DNA of 64,000 bases from Treponema socranskii subsp. buccale (GTDB taxonomy: Bacteria; Spirochaetota; Spirochaetia; Treponematales; Treponemataceae), in contig NZ_CP054258.1 of the NCBI RefSeq assembly GCF_024181585.1, positions 1,364,001-1,428,000 on the forward strand. Direction: 5' to 3'. Every line of letters begins with the position of its first letter. The stretch's first letter is position 1. Positions 43,493 to 50,985 of this stretch are shown piece by piece. A model generated the notes under the pieces. The model saw nothing but the letters and a program-made list of their open reading frames with translations, had not been told where the DNA came from and did not search any database. The position numbers and the translations under genes were made by a program.

Positions 43493-43828
43493 AGAAACGG
43501 TTACCCGCCCAAATACTGGAAAGGCCGCCCGTCTTATAAAGAAGGGCAAGTAGAAACGGTATGGAAAAATAAAGCGCATGGAAAAGATTATTTTATAAAT
43601 GAAAATTCAGAACTGATAACGTGGAACAAAGATATACCTCGTAACGGGCAATGGGATATGGGGCATATAGTTGAGGATATAAACAAACCGAATATTTATG
43701 CGAGGGAATACGATAAATATCTGAGCGGCGAAATAACAGAGGACACCTTTTTAGAGTGGTATAGAAACGCTAAAAATTACGAACCGCAGCTTCCCAGATA
43801 CAATAGAGGATTGAAGGAGAAAAAATGA
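43493..43828 (+). pseudogene. GH-E (HNH/Endo VII) nuclease toxin tail 1, no start
   Basis: About 110 codons without a start: NGYPPKYWKGRPSYKEGQVE, TWNKDIPRNGQWDMGH (the GH-E style catalytic Gly-His box), and LEWYRNAKNYEPQLPRYNRG. Just upstream (43442-43484) a broken frame reads FFAAEVIDFF, which matches the pre-toxin remnant of the second copy at 45513. The stop overlaps the ATG of the ankyrin gene (ATGA), the usual toxin-immunity coupling. Confidence 0.72.
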
Positions 43829-44367
43829 AAAAAGAAATACAGTATGTTGCCGGTGTAAACTACGATGTAGCCGGCCTTAATACGTTGGCGGAATACGGTC
43901 CGTTTGAAGCGTTTTTAGAAAAATACGATAGGTCGAAACTCAATGAACAAGATAAATACGGATTTTCTTTACTCCATGCCGCGCTATACGGTCATAAATG
44001 GGATATCGCGGAGTTTTTGATAAATGAGGGGATAGATGTCAATCTAAAAGACAGCAGCGGCAATACCGCGCTGCATTATTTGTGCGATGATAATGATATT
44101 ACTCAAGCAATCACAACGGCAAAACTGTTATTGGCGCACGGAGCGGACATCAATATTCAAAATCAAAAAGGCAGTACGGTTTTAATACTGGCAATCTTGC
44201 GGGTGCAAGGGCATGAGAATTGTTCGTTCGTTGAGTTTTTATGTCAGCAGCATCCTGATTTTACGCTCAAAAATAAAGCCGGAAAAACCGCACTTGAAAT
44301 AGCGCAAATGGTCGAGGCGATTCATGAAAACTGTAAGCTATCCGAACTAATTAGAGGGTATCTCTAA
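43825..44367 (+). CDS. Ankyrin-repeat protein, probable immunity to the GH-E nuclease (copy 1)
   Basis: A 180-residue cytoplasmic protein with about four ankyrin units: YGFSLLHAALYGHKWDIAEF, SSGNTALHYLCDDND, QKGSTVLILAIL, KAGKTALEIAQM. The N-terminus (VAGVNYDVAGLNTLAEYGPF) is specific to this family. Translationally coupled to the nuclease tail; a close homologue at 46263 follows the second nuclease tail, so the pairing is not chance. Immunity is inferred from that. Confidence 0.7.
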   Translation: MKKEIQYVAGVNYDVAGLNTLAEYGPFEAFLEKYDRSKLNEQDKYGFSLLHAALYGHKWDIAEFLINEGIDVNLKDSSGNTALHYLCDDNDITQAITTAKLLLAHGADINIQNQKGSTVLILAILRVQGHENCSFVEFLCQQHPDFTLKNKAGKTALEIAQMVEAIHENCKLSELIRGYL

Positions 44368-44407
44368 AAAACAAGGGAAAAATCCATATTTTAAGAATAG
44401 GGAAAAT

Positions 44408-45088
44408 ATGATGCGGGACGGCATAAAAACGGAAGCATATTTTAATGATTTTATTAATAAAGATTCTGAACGGGTTAAAAGATTCTTATTAGACTTACAG
44501 AGCGGACAAATACGATCGGATAGGATATTGCCAGTAAAGGCATATATCCACGATTTAAAACTCGGAATACTGACGGCAAAATATTCTAAAGGAGATGAAG
44601 TATCTGCTATGAAGAGTGATTTTGTTGAATTAATGGATGATTGGGGTGAGATTTTTGAACCGGACTTTTATAATAAGAATTTAAAAATGCTTTCGTTAGC
44701 TGTCTTATTTGCTGTTGATTCTAAACGGATAAAACATATAAAAAAATATTTTGAAAAGGCGAATATCCGTGATTGGCTGTTCAGTTATTTTCTTAATTCA
44801 TTTTTCGATAAAGAAACGGATATACAAGAACGGCTTTTGTTTCCCAAACATCTTAGTATACTGCGAGATGCAGTAAAGCATAAAAGTACGGAGATACTAA
44901 AAGAATATTTAAATAAACATTGGTATAATGCAGACTGCGGATGTTATGCGGCGCACAAGAGTTCTGTCAATGTTTATTACGGCTATTGGAGTTTTGAAGC
45001 AGGTGCGGTAGTGAAGATTTTACGGTTGGACGACACGGAGCTGAAAGGGGTGAAATATTATCCGTACGATTTGGTACATTATCGCTGA
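44408..45088 (+). CDS. PoNi-like immunity protein (copy 2, orphan)
   Basis: A 226-residue helical protein like the one at 42281 but different in the first two thirds (MRDGIKTEAYFNDFINKDSE); the end (YYGYWSFEAGAVVKILRLDD, YYPYDLVHYR) is almost the same. No PoNe-like toxin precedes it, so it would give immunity to a toxin held by other strains. Confidence 0.72.
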   Translation: MMRDGIKTEAYFNDFINKDSERVKRFLLDLQSGQIRSDRILPVKAYIHDLKLGILTAKYSKGDEVSAMKSDFVELMDDWGEIFEPDFYNKNLKMLSLAVLFAVDSKRIKHIKKYFEKANIRDWLFSYFLNSFFDKETDIQERLLFPKHLSILRDAVKHKSTEILKEYLNKHWYNADCGCYAAHKSSVNVYYGYWSFEAGAVVKILRLDDTELKGVKYYPYDLVHYR

Positions 45089-45192
45089 AAAACAATAGGA
45101 GGTTACATAATGGAAGATATTGCGGATAAATATTTTGAAGTGGCAATGAAAACGCCACGCCCGGCGCCGAAGGAATACATTGCCGAGATGTT
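44979..45192 (+). repeat. About 210-bp direct repeat, copy B
   Basis: Nearly identical to 42882-43092 (end of PoNi, short gap, start of the next gene). Confidence 0.75.
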
Positions 45193-45511
45193 AAAACTAT
45201 GGGAAACAATAAAAGAAAATCCGGTAGAAGTAAATAATTCTTATTTAATTGTTCATGATATTGTGAAAGAAGCCCTTAAGGCGAACTTGCTGGACGTAGC
45301 GGAAAAATGGGCTGAGATCGGGATGCAGTATGAAGGAATACACAATCTCGGCGGTGAAGGAGCTTTTCAAGTAGGGGTAGTCGCCTTTGCAAAGGGGGAT
45401 TTGGAAAAGGCAAAACAATATTTTAAGATGGCCAAAAAGAATTCCGGCTGGCGGAATTTTAGGAATAAGGACCCTGCGTACCGAGCACTAATCGATAAGA
45501 AAAAACAGTAA
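45110..45511 (+). CDS. TPR-like protein, putative immunity gene
   Basis: A 133-residue helical protein (MEDIADKYFEVAMKTPRPAP; FAKGDLEKAKQYFKMAKKNS looks like one TPR unit). It follows PoNi copy 2, and its 5' fragment follows PoNi copy 1, so it travels with that cassette. GGAGG is 7 bases upstream. No named family; immunity is a guess from position. Confidence 0.55.
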   Translation: MEDIADKYFEVAMKTPRPAPKEYIAEMLKLWETIKENPVEVNNSYLIVHDIVKEALKANLLDVAEKWAEIGMQYEGIHNLGGEGAFQVGVVAFAKGDLEKAKQYFKMAKKNSGWRNFRNKDPAYRALIDKKKQ

Positions 45512-45512
45512 T

Positions 45513-45720
45513 TTTTTTTACGGCGCAGAGGTTCTTGTGCCGTTCGTACAGAGCGCCAATGCTGCAAATGCCGAACAAGCGGTAATTATGAAAGCAACAC
45601 GCAACACTGCACGGCCGGCACACGGCGATGCTGAGACACGGACACGTACGCTTGGCACAGTAGGCGCAGCCGGCACGGTCGAAAGCGCCTCAGAGACGGC
45701 AGTTTCCCAAACATTCACAA
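45513..45720 (+). pseudogene. Pre-toxin linker remnant
   Basis: An open frame from 45513 reads FFYGAEVLVPFVQSANAANA, Ala/Thr-rich, and ends 84 bases into the next frame. Its start matches the FFAAEV remnant before nuclease tail 1, so it is probably the linker of a lost carrier protein, now out of frame with the toxin. Confidence 0.55.
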
Positions 45721-46209
45721 ATGGCAAAAACGCGCAACGCACAGCAGGATACTCGCCTGCCCTCTCCGCAGCAGACAAAACTGATGAGCGAACTTGCGCA
45801 TGATCCTAAAAACCTAAAACGCTTTTTAAACCGCTACGGAGATGAAGCTGCAAGCCTGATAAAACGACACGGTTACCCGCCCAAATACTGGAAAGGTCGT
45901 CCGTCTTATAAAGAAGGGCAAGTAGAAACGGTATGGAAAAATGCGCAGGAAAACCCAAAGAATTTTTGTTTTAGTAAAAATAATACGGAATATATACGTA
46001 CAGAGCATGGTACAGTATCATGGAACAAAGATATACCTCGTAACGGGCAATGGGATATGGGGCATTTGGAAGATCAAAAATATTCTGATATATACGATTT
46101 CTTTATCAGAGGTGATATTTCAGAAGAGAAGTTTTTAGAGTGGTACAAAGAGGCTGGGAACTATGAACCGCAAACCATACCTTTTAATAGGGGACACAAA
46201 GGGGAATAG
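45721..46209 (+). CDS. GH-E (HNH/Endo VII) nuclease toxin tail 2
   Basis: 162 codons from ATG 45721. The N-terminal third (LMSELAHDPKNLKRFLNRYG) is a linker; then HGYPPKYWKGRPSYKEGQVE, SWNKDIPRNGQWDMGHLED with the catalytic Gly-His box, and LEWYKEAGNYEPQTIPFNRG. It is the second copy of the nuclease at 43493, more complete, and could be made as a small protein. A matching ankyrin gene starts 53 bases later. Confidence 0.7.
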   Translation: MAKTRNAQQDTRLPSPQQTKLMSELAHDPKNLKRFLNRYGDEAASLIKRHGYPPKYWKGRPSYKEGQVETVWKNAQENPKNFCFSKNNTEYIRTEHGTVSWNKDIPRNGQWDMGHLEDQKYSDIYDFFIRGDISEEKFLEWYKEAGNYEPQTIPFNRGHKGE

Positions 46210-46262
46210 AAGAAGTTGGGATATATTAGTCATAAAAACAAGTAATGGTAAGGAGCAGTCAA

Positions 46263-46820
46263 ATGACAAAGAAAATTGATTATGTAGAAGGCGTTAATTA
46301 CGAAAAAGCCGGTCTCTATACCCTTGCAATGTATGGTCCGTTTGAAGCGTTTTTGGAAAAATACGATAAGTCGAAACTGAACGAACAAAATCGGTACGGA
46401 TTTTCTTTATTGCATGAAGCGCTATCCGGTCATAAATGGGATATCGCGGAGTTCTTGATAAATGAGGGGATAGATATCAATCTAAAAGACAGCGGCGGCA
46501 ATACCGCGCTGCATTATTTGTGCGATGATAATTCAACTGATTACGACGAGGTCTTCAAGTTGATTAAAATACTGCTTGATAAAGGTGCTGATGTTAATGA
46601 ACGTAATAAGCAGCAAAGCACACCGCTCATAAAAGCTACTGCGCACTCAAACGGGCCGGGCTTTGATATTTTTAAACTGCTTTTGGAGTACAATCCCGAT
46701 ATTTACTGGAAGAATAAATCCGGTATGTCTTGTCTTGTGCTTGCGGAAGAAACACGAGATTTCTTTGAAGACCCCACTATATACAATTACTTAGTTGAAA
46801 AAGGGCTGGTAAAAGAATAA
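46263..46820 (+). CDS. Ankyrin-repeat protein, probable immunity to the GH-E nuclease (copy 2)
   Basis: A 185-residue homologue of the gene at 43825: VEGVNYEKAGLYTLAMYGPF, YGFSLLHEALSGHKWDIAEF, GGNTALHYLCDDN, KSGMSCLVLAEE. AAGGAG lies 8 bases before the ATG at 46263; the upstream ATG at 46245 has none. The first two ankyrin units are almost the same in both copies, while the C-terminal third differs, as expected if that part tracks the toxin. Confidence 0.7.
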   Translation: MTKKIDYVEGVNYEKAGLYTLAMYGPFEAFLEKYDKSKLNEQNRYGFSLLHEALSGHKWDIAEFLINEGIDINLKDSGGNTALHYLCDDNSTDYDEVFKLIKILLDKGADVNERNKQQSTPLIKATAHSNGPGFDIFKLLLEYNPDIYWKNKSGMSCLVLAEETRDFFEDPTIYNYLVEKGLVKE

Positions 46821-46845
46821 AGCGCATGGAAAAGATTATTTTATA
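46816..46845 (+). repeat. 30-bp repeat of the nuclease tail (scar)
   Basis: 30 identical bases (AATAAAGCGCATGGAAAAGA plus 10 more) occur at 46816-46845 and at 43568-43597 inside nuclease tail 1. Here they overlap the stop of the ankyrin gene, outside any coding context: a crossover scar. Confidence 0.75.
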
Positions 46846-46885
46846 TAGTATTCCCTTATAAAGACAAAGAATACCGCGTAGAATT

Positions 46886-47722
46886 TTGGTACGGACGGTA
46901 TGCCTATGGGAATGCATACGGAGCGGAGATAGGCATTTACTTTCGGACGCACCGGAAAAGCCGTACCGTGAAAAGGAAGAAGACAGCTGCTTTATTTATT
47001 ACGAATGTGTCCTCGAAAGAGAACAGCTTGTAATGGAGCTGCTCATAGGAGATAAGGAAAGGAAATTCGACGATATTGTTAATATCAGCGGAATAAACGG
47101 AACTATAATCGAGCTGGATGACGGAACAGGCAAAGTTCTTGGGAACGTGCCGTATTTTCATCAAAGGGATAATAGAACCGATGAAGGAACGGGAAAGAAC
47201 AGAGTGTACGGGGATGTAATGTGTCAACTGACATCTCTTGCAATGGTATTAGCCTCTAAAGGTGTAAAGCCTACGGATCCTACAAAACAGTTGGAAGATG
47301 AACTGTACGAGATTGCTAAGAAAGAAGGTTACGGATATGGACAGAAAAAAGCCCTGTGGGATAATCCAATTGAAATGTATGATGATATTCTACCAAAGAA
47401 AAATGATACTAATAATTTAGAAAGAAAAACATTAAATAATGATGTAAACTTAACGAATATTATTGATCAAATTGATTCTGGAAATCCTGTTATTTTATCA
47501 TTGAATTATAAAGATAGAAATCTTAAAACCCGTGGTCATATTGTAGTGGTTATTGGATATACAGAAAAAGCATTAATAATTCATGACCCATATGGAAATC
47601 TAGAAAAGGGTAAAAATAATCAATATGGTTCGGATAAAAACGGTGCTTATGTTGAATATCCTAAAAACAAATATGATATTGGGAATCATTGGATTAGATA
47701 TTTGGAGGAAAAAGATATATGA
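46886..47722 (+). CDS. Papain/C39-like cysteine peptidase module with a frameshifted DUF4474-like lead
   Basis: 278 codons. Residues 88-270 resemble the C39-like peptidase family: NVPYFHQRDN, catalytic Cys113 in VMCQLTSLAMVL, His218 in TRGHIVVVIGYT, and Asp234 in IIHDPYGNL. Just upstream, in another frame (about 46860-46945), the sequence reads VEFWYGRYAYGNAYGAEIGI, which looks like a DUF4474 domain of polymorphic toxins; the frame shifts near 46940 into this one. So it may be a toxin with a mutated lead, or a fragment. The next gene, a secreted protein, starts 4 bases before its stop. Confidence 0.6.
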   Translation: MVRTVCLWECIRSGDRHLLSDAPEKPYREKEEDSCFIYYECVLEREQLVMELLIGDKERKFDDIVNISGINGTIIELDDGTGKVLGNVPYFHQRDNRTDEGTGKNRVYGDVMCQLTSLAMVLASKGVKPTDPTKQLEDELYEIAKKEGYGYGQKKALWDNPIEMYDDILPKKNDTNNLERKTLNNDVNLTNIIDQIDSGNPVILSLNYKDRNLKTRGHIVVVIGYTEKALIIHDPYGNLEKGKNNQYGSDKNGAYVEYPKNKYDIGNHWIRYLEEKDI

Positions 47723-48441
47723 AAAAAGTATTATTTATAATTTTTATTGTTTTAATGGAGTGTAATCTTTTTTCTCAAAGAAATGATATTTCGAAAAATA
47801 CTATTACAAACTATTGGACGGATATCATACATTGGAAGCAAGGGAGAAGTTCTGTTTTAATTGAAGAAACGAAAAATGAAAAAGAATATGAATGGGAAAT
47901 GTTGGATGATGATGACCTTTCGACAGCTTGGGCTGAAGGGGTGAATGGAGATGGTATTGGAGAGTGGGTAATCGTTTTCATAGATGGTGATTATCAATAT
48001 TTAAATTATGAAGACCATATAGAGAATTTACCAATGAATCTTACCTTGAAAATAAATAATGGATTTTGCAGGACGGAAACATTATTTAAAAATAATAATA
48101 GAGTAAAAAGAGCAAATCTAGCTATATATGAAGTACCTTTACAAGTTGGACAACATAGAACAGAGGCTATAGAAGAACCAATAAAGAGTGCTGAAATTGA
48201 TATTTTTATTAATGATTCAATGAAGACACAATATTTAGAAAAAAAATTTAATTTAGTGGGAACTTATACAACAGGCAATGTATGTTTATTCCTAAAACTA
48301 ACGATTTTAGAAGTCTACCCCGGAGAAAAATATGATGATACTTGTATAAGTGAACTGCATGCAACCGCGGATGTTGTTAAAGAAAAGAAACCTGAAGTTA
48401 CAAAGCGGAAGAAAAGTTTTTTTCGTAAGGACAAGGAATAA
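47719..48441 (+). CDS. Secreted discoidin-like protein paired with the C39-like peptidase
   Basis: A 240-residue exported protein: signal peptide KKVLFIIFIVLMECNLFS; LSTAWAEGVNGDGIGEWVIV; INNGFCRTETLFKNNNRVKR; ILEVYPGEKYDDTCISELHA; and a basic end PEVTKRKKSFFRKDKE. The first gene of four such (also 50041, 50985, 51797), each preceded by the whole or the tail of the peptidase. This order suggests an immunity-type role outside the cytoplasm, but the domain could also be the binding part of the system. Start overlaps the peptidase stop (ATGA). Confidence 0.55.
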   Translation: MKKVLFIIFIVLMECNLFSQRNDISKNTITNYWTDIIHWKQGRSSVLIEETKNEKEYEWEMLDDDDLSTAWAEGVNGDGIGEWVIVFIDGDYQYLNYEDHIENLPMNLTLKINNGFCRTETLFKNNNRVKRANLAIYEVPLQVGQHRTEAIEEPIKSAEIDIFINDSMKTQYLEKKFNLVGTYTTGNVCLFLKLTILEVYPGEKYDDTCISELHATADVVKEKKPEVTKRKKSFFRKDKE

Positions 48442-48456
48442 GTAGAATTCTTTTTC

Positions 48457-48636
48457 AGTGGACATGTAGTTGTATGTATTGATTATACAGAAAAAGCATT
48501 AATAATTCATGACCCATATGGGAATCTTGAGAAAGGGACAAATTCTAATTACGGAACCGATAAAAACGGTGCTTTTATCGAATATCCTAAAAATAAATAT
48601 GATATAGGAAAACGTTGGGTAAAAACAATTACATAA
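48457..48636 (+). pseudogene. 3' tail of the C39-like peptidase, copy 2
   Basis: 60 codons: SGHVVVCIDYTEKALIIHDP, YGTDKNGAFIEYPKNKYDIG, then the stop. Matches residues 217 to the end of the peptidase at 46886, keeping the His and Asp part but not the Cys. It was followed by the gene at 50041 until the IS110 element came between. Confidence 0.75.
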
Positions 48637-48880
48637 AAGGAGGTATGATAAAAAGGAAAACGAACAAGCGGTAATGTGATAAGCTGAAGTGATTCAGCGG
48701 AACCCAGACAATAGTTCGTCATATCTTGTAGAGGCATGACCTCTGGAAAGGAGAATGAAGAGCTTTTGCCGTATCATACGATAGTCGTAAGAGACTGAAT
48801 GGGAACCTCGCAACGAAGTTTCCAGCGGAATGGAACACAGTACCGATCAGACTTTCCGCTGAAGCAAAACGGAGGTCATC
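48637..48880 (+). ncRNA. IS110 left end, candidate bridge RNA
   Basis: 244 bp with no gene between the peptidase tail and the transposase. In the IS110 group the noncoding left end makes the bridge RNA that pairs with donor and target DNA. This length and place fit. Short hairpins are present (GGAACCTCGCAACGAAGTTTCC near 48801, TGGAAAGGAGA). AACGAACAAG at 48660 has its inverted copy CTTGTTCGTT at 50008 past the transposase, which may mark the element ends. Confidence 0.5.
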
Positions 48881-50030
48881 ATGACAGTTTACATTGGCGT
48901 TGATTTACACAAGACACAGTTTACCGTGCATGTGAGAGTTGGGGACAGAATTGAAAGTTTGTCTGAAATCAAGCAGTACCCGACTACAGCAGCCGGTTAT
49001 ACGAAGTTTCTTAAAAGGATTGCCGGGTACAAAGCGGTGGACTTTACAGTGAAAATCGGAGTTGAATCAACCGGAAACACAAGATTCTTTAAGAATCAGG
49101 TTGAGAAAGCCGGAGCGGAAGTGACGGTAATCAATACATTGAAGTTTAAGGTAATCAACGAATCGACGAAGAAAACCGACAAGCATGACGCTTCGACAAT
49201 TTCATGGTTTCTTTCAAAGGATATGCTTCCGGAAAGCCATATCTGCAGCAAGGAAACGGAGAACCTGAGAAGGTTATTCAAATCGCGGGAAAGACTTGTT
49301 CGTTCAATTGTGGGACAAAAGAATGAGGTTCATGCGCTTCTGGTAAGCATGGGGCTTGATGATGAGCTGAGAAGCTTACAAAGTAAAAAAGGGCGCCAGA
49401 AAGTTCCGGACACCCTGTTGTCGCATAGCGACCTCGTGCTCGAAGCACAATCAGTAAAACTGATATTTCAAATCATAGAGCAGATGATAGAATCAGTCAA
49501 GATAATTGAAAAGCATTTAAGCGAATTAACAGAAGATGATGCAATGGTCAATCGTCTTATGACAATCCGAGGCTGCGGAAAAATCACGGCATGGATAATC
49601 AGGGCGTACACCGAAGATATAGGCAGGTTCGCGAATGCAAAGAAATATGCGGCCTTTTGTGGACTTGTTCCGTGGGTACAGGATTCAAACGAGAGTGTTC
49701 GTCACGGAAAGATTACGAAGCGAGGACCACAGGAATTGAGGACGGCATATGTTCAGTTGGTGTTGGGAATTCGGCGATGCAAAGATACTTGGGGATGGAG
49801 AATCATGCAACGACTGGATTATATGAAAAAGAATAAAGGCAGCGGCAAATCGATTGTTGCAGCTGCAAGGAAGATGGCGGAAATCGTGTGGGCGTTGCTC
49901 ACAGAAGGACAGGACTTTGATTCAAAAAAGATGATGGGCACATATAAGCCTCTGACTCTTACCGAACAAGCCCTTGCTGCCATGAATTAAATAGCTTAGA
50001 AAGTCACCTTGTTCGTTGACTTTTTATGGG
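48640..50030 (+). mobile_element. IS110-family insertion sequence (approximate ends)
   Basis: One transposase gene with a long noncoding left end and a short right end. Ends are not fixed here: IS110 elements have no terminal inverted repeats and make little or no target duplication. The element sits between a peptidase tail (ending 48636) and the secreted gene (50041), breaking a repeating unit of the array. Confidence 0.7.
48881..49990 (+). CDS. IS110-family transposase (DEDD/Ser type)
   Basis: 369 residues. RuvC-like N-terminal part with MTVYIGVDLHKTQF (first Asp), KIGVESTGNTRFF (Glu), KKTDKHDASTISWF (Asp); coiled middle; C-terminal Transposase_20 part with LMTIRGCGKITAWIIRAYTE split here as MTIRGCGKITAWII, FCGLVPWVQDSNESVRHG and KITKRGPQELRTAYVQ, which carries the catalytic Ser region. 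Intact length for the family. GGAGG 9 bases before the ATG. Confidence 0.93.
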   Translation: MTVYIGVDLHKTQFTVHVRVGDRIESLSEIKQYPTTAAGYTKFLKRIAGYKAVDFTVKIGVESTGNTRFFKNQVEKAGAEVTVINTLKFKVINESTKKTDKHDASTISWFLSKDMLPESHICSKETENLRRLFKSRERLVRSIVGQKNEVHALLVSMGLDDELRSLQSKKGRQKVPDTLLSHSDLVLEAQSVKLIFQIIEQMIESVKIIEKHLSELTEDDAMVNRLMTIRGCGKITAWIIRAYTEDIGRFANAKKYAAFCGLVPWVQDSNESVRHGKITKRGPQELRTAYVQLVLGIRRCKDTWGWRIMQRLDYMKKNKGSGKSIVAAARKMAEIVWALLTEGQDFDSKKMMGTYKPLTLTEQALAAMN

Positions 50031-50040
50031 AGATTATGAA

Positions 50041-50775
50041 ATGAAAAGAATTATTGTTTTAATGTTAGTGCTTGCTACTTATAAAGATTTATTTTCTAAT
50101 GATTTATTAACAAAACAATCCGTAAATAATTATTTCACAACATTATTGGACTGGCCTGATCAGTACTGGTCGGAAGGTCGAAGTACAGCATTAATAGAAA
50201 ATGGCTATGATGGGTTACATTATGAGCAAGTTAAAATTTGGGATAATGATTTATCAACCGCTTGGGTTGAAGGTGTAAAAGGTGAAGGTATAGGCGAATG
50301 GGTAATGACTCCTGTAAATGGGAATTATCAAAGTCTATACTATGATAATGAAATAGCAACGAAGAAAATCTCTTTACGATTAAATATATTTAATGGTTTT
50401 TGTAAAAATACAAGTACATTCAAGAATAATAATCGTGTAAAAAAAGCAAAAATAACATTATATGAAGTTCCCCTATGATTAGGACAACATGAAACCGTTG
50501 CTCTTGAAGAACCTTATATAACTTTTGAGACATATATAGAATTAGTTGATTCTAATACAGAACAGAAATTTTATTTTAACTTTTATCCTAAAGCCTCTTA
50601 TTCAGATGGTTTTTTATGTTTGTTTATTCAGTTAACAATTCTAGAAGTCTATCCCGGAGAAAAATATAATGATACTTGCATAAGTGAACTGCACGCAACC
50701 GCGGATGTTGTAAAAGAAAAGAAACCTGAAGTTACAAAGCGGAAGAAAAGTCCTTTTCGTAAGGACAAGGAATAA
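50041..50775 (+). pseudogene. Secreted discoidin-like protein with an in-frame stop
   Basis: 244 codons in one frame with a TGA at 50476 (EVPL-stop-LGQHE, where the intact relative has VPLQVGQH). Before it: signal peptide RIIVLMLVLATYKDLFS, LSTAWVEGVKGEGIGEWV, NNRVKKAKITLYEV; after it: LTILEVYPGEKYNDTCISEL and PEVTKRKKSPFRKDKE. A single point change, so it may have been lost recently, or after the IS110 parted it from its own peptidase tail. Confidence 0.75.
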
Positions 50776-50790
50776 GTAGAATTCTTTTTT

Positions 50791-50985
50791 TGTGGACATG
50801 TTGTCGTTTGTATCGGTTATACAAAAGACGTATTAATAATTCATGACCCGTATGGGAATCTTGAGAAAGGGACAAATTCTAATTACGGAACCGATAAAAA
50901 CGGTGCTTTTATCGAATATCCTAAAAATAAATATGATATTGGAAAGAAATGGATACGAATTCTGGAAAAAAAGGGAGAAAACTAA
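50791..50985 (+). pseudogene. 3' tail of the C39-like peptidase, copy 3
   Basis: 65 codons: CGHVVVCIGYTKDVLIIHDP, YGTDKNGAFIEYPKNKYDIG, KKWIRILEKKGEN. The bases before it (TAAGTAGAATTCTTTTT) are the same as before copy 2. Its stop overlaps the next start by one base (TAATG), keeping the coupling of a toxin-immunity pair. Confidence 0.75.

Noticed and set aside
50476-50478. TGA read as selenocysteine
   Set aside because: The relatives have Gln at this place and no SECIS-type hairpin follows directly; a point mutation is simpler.
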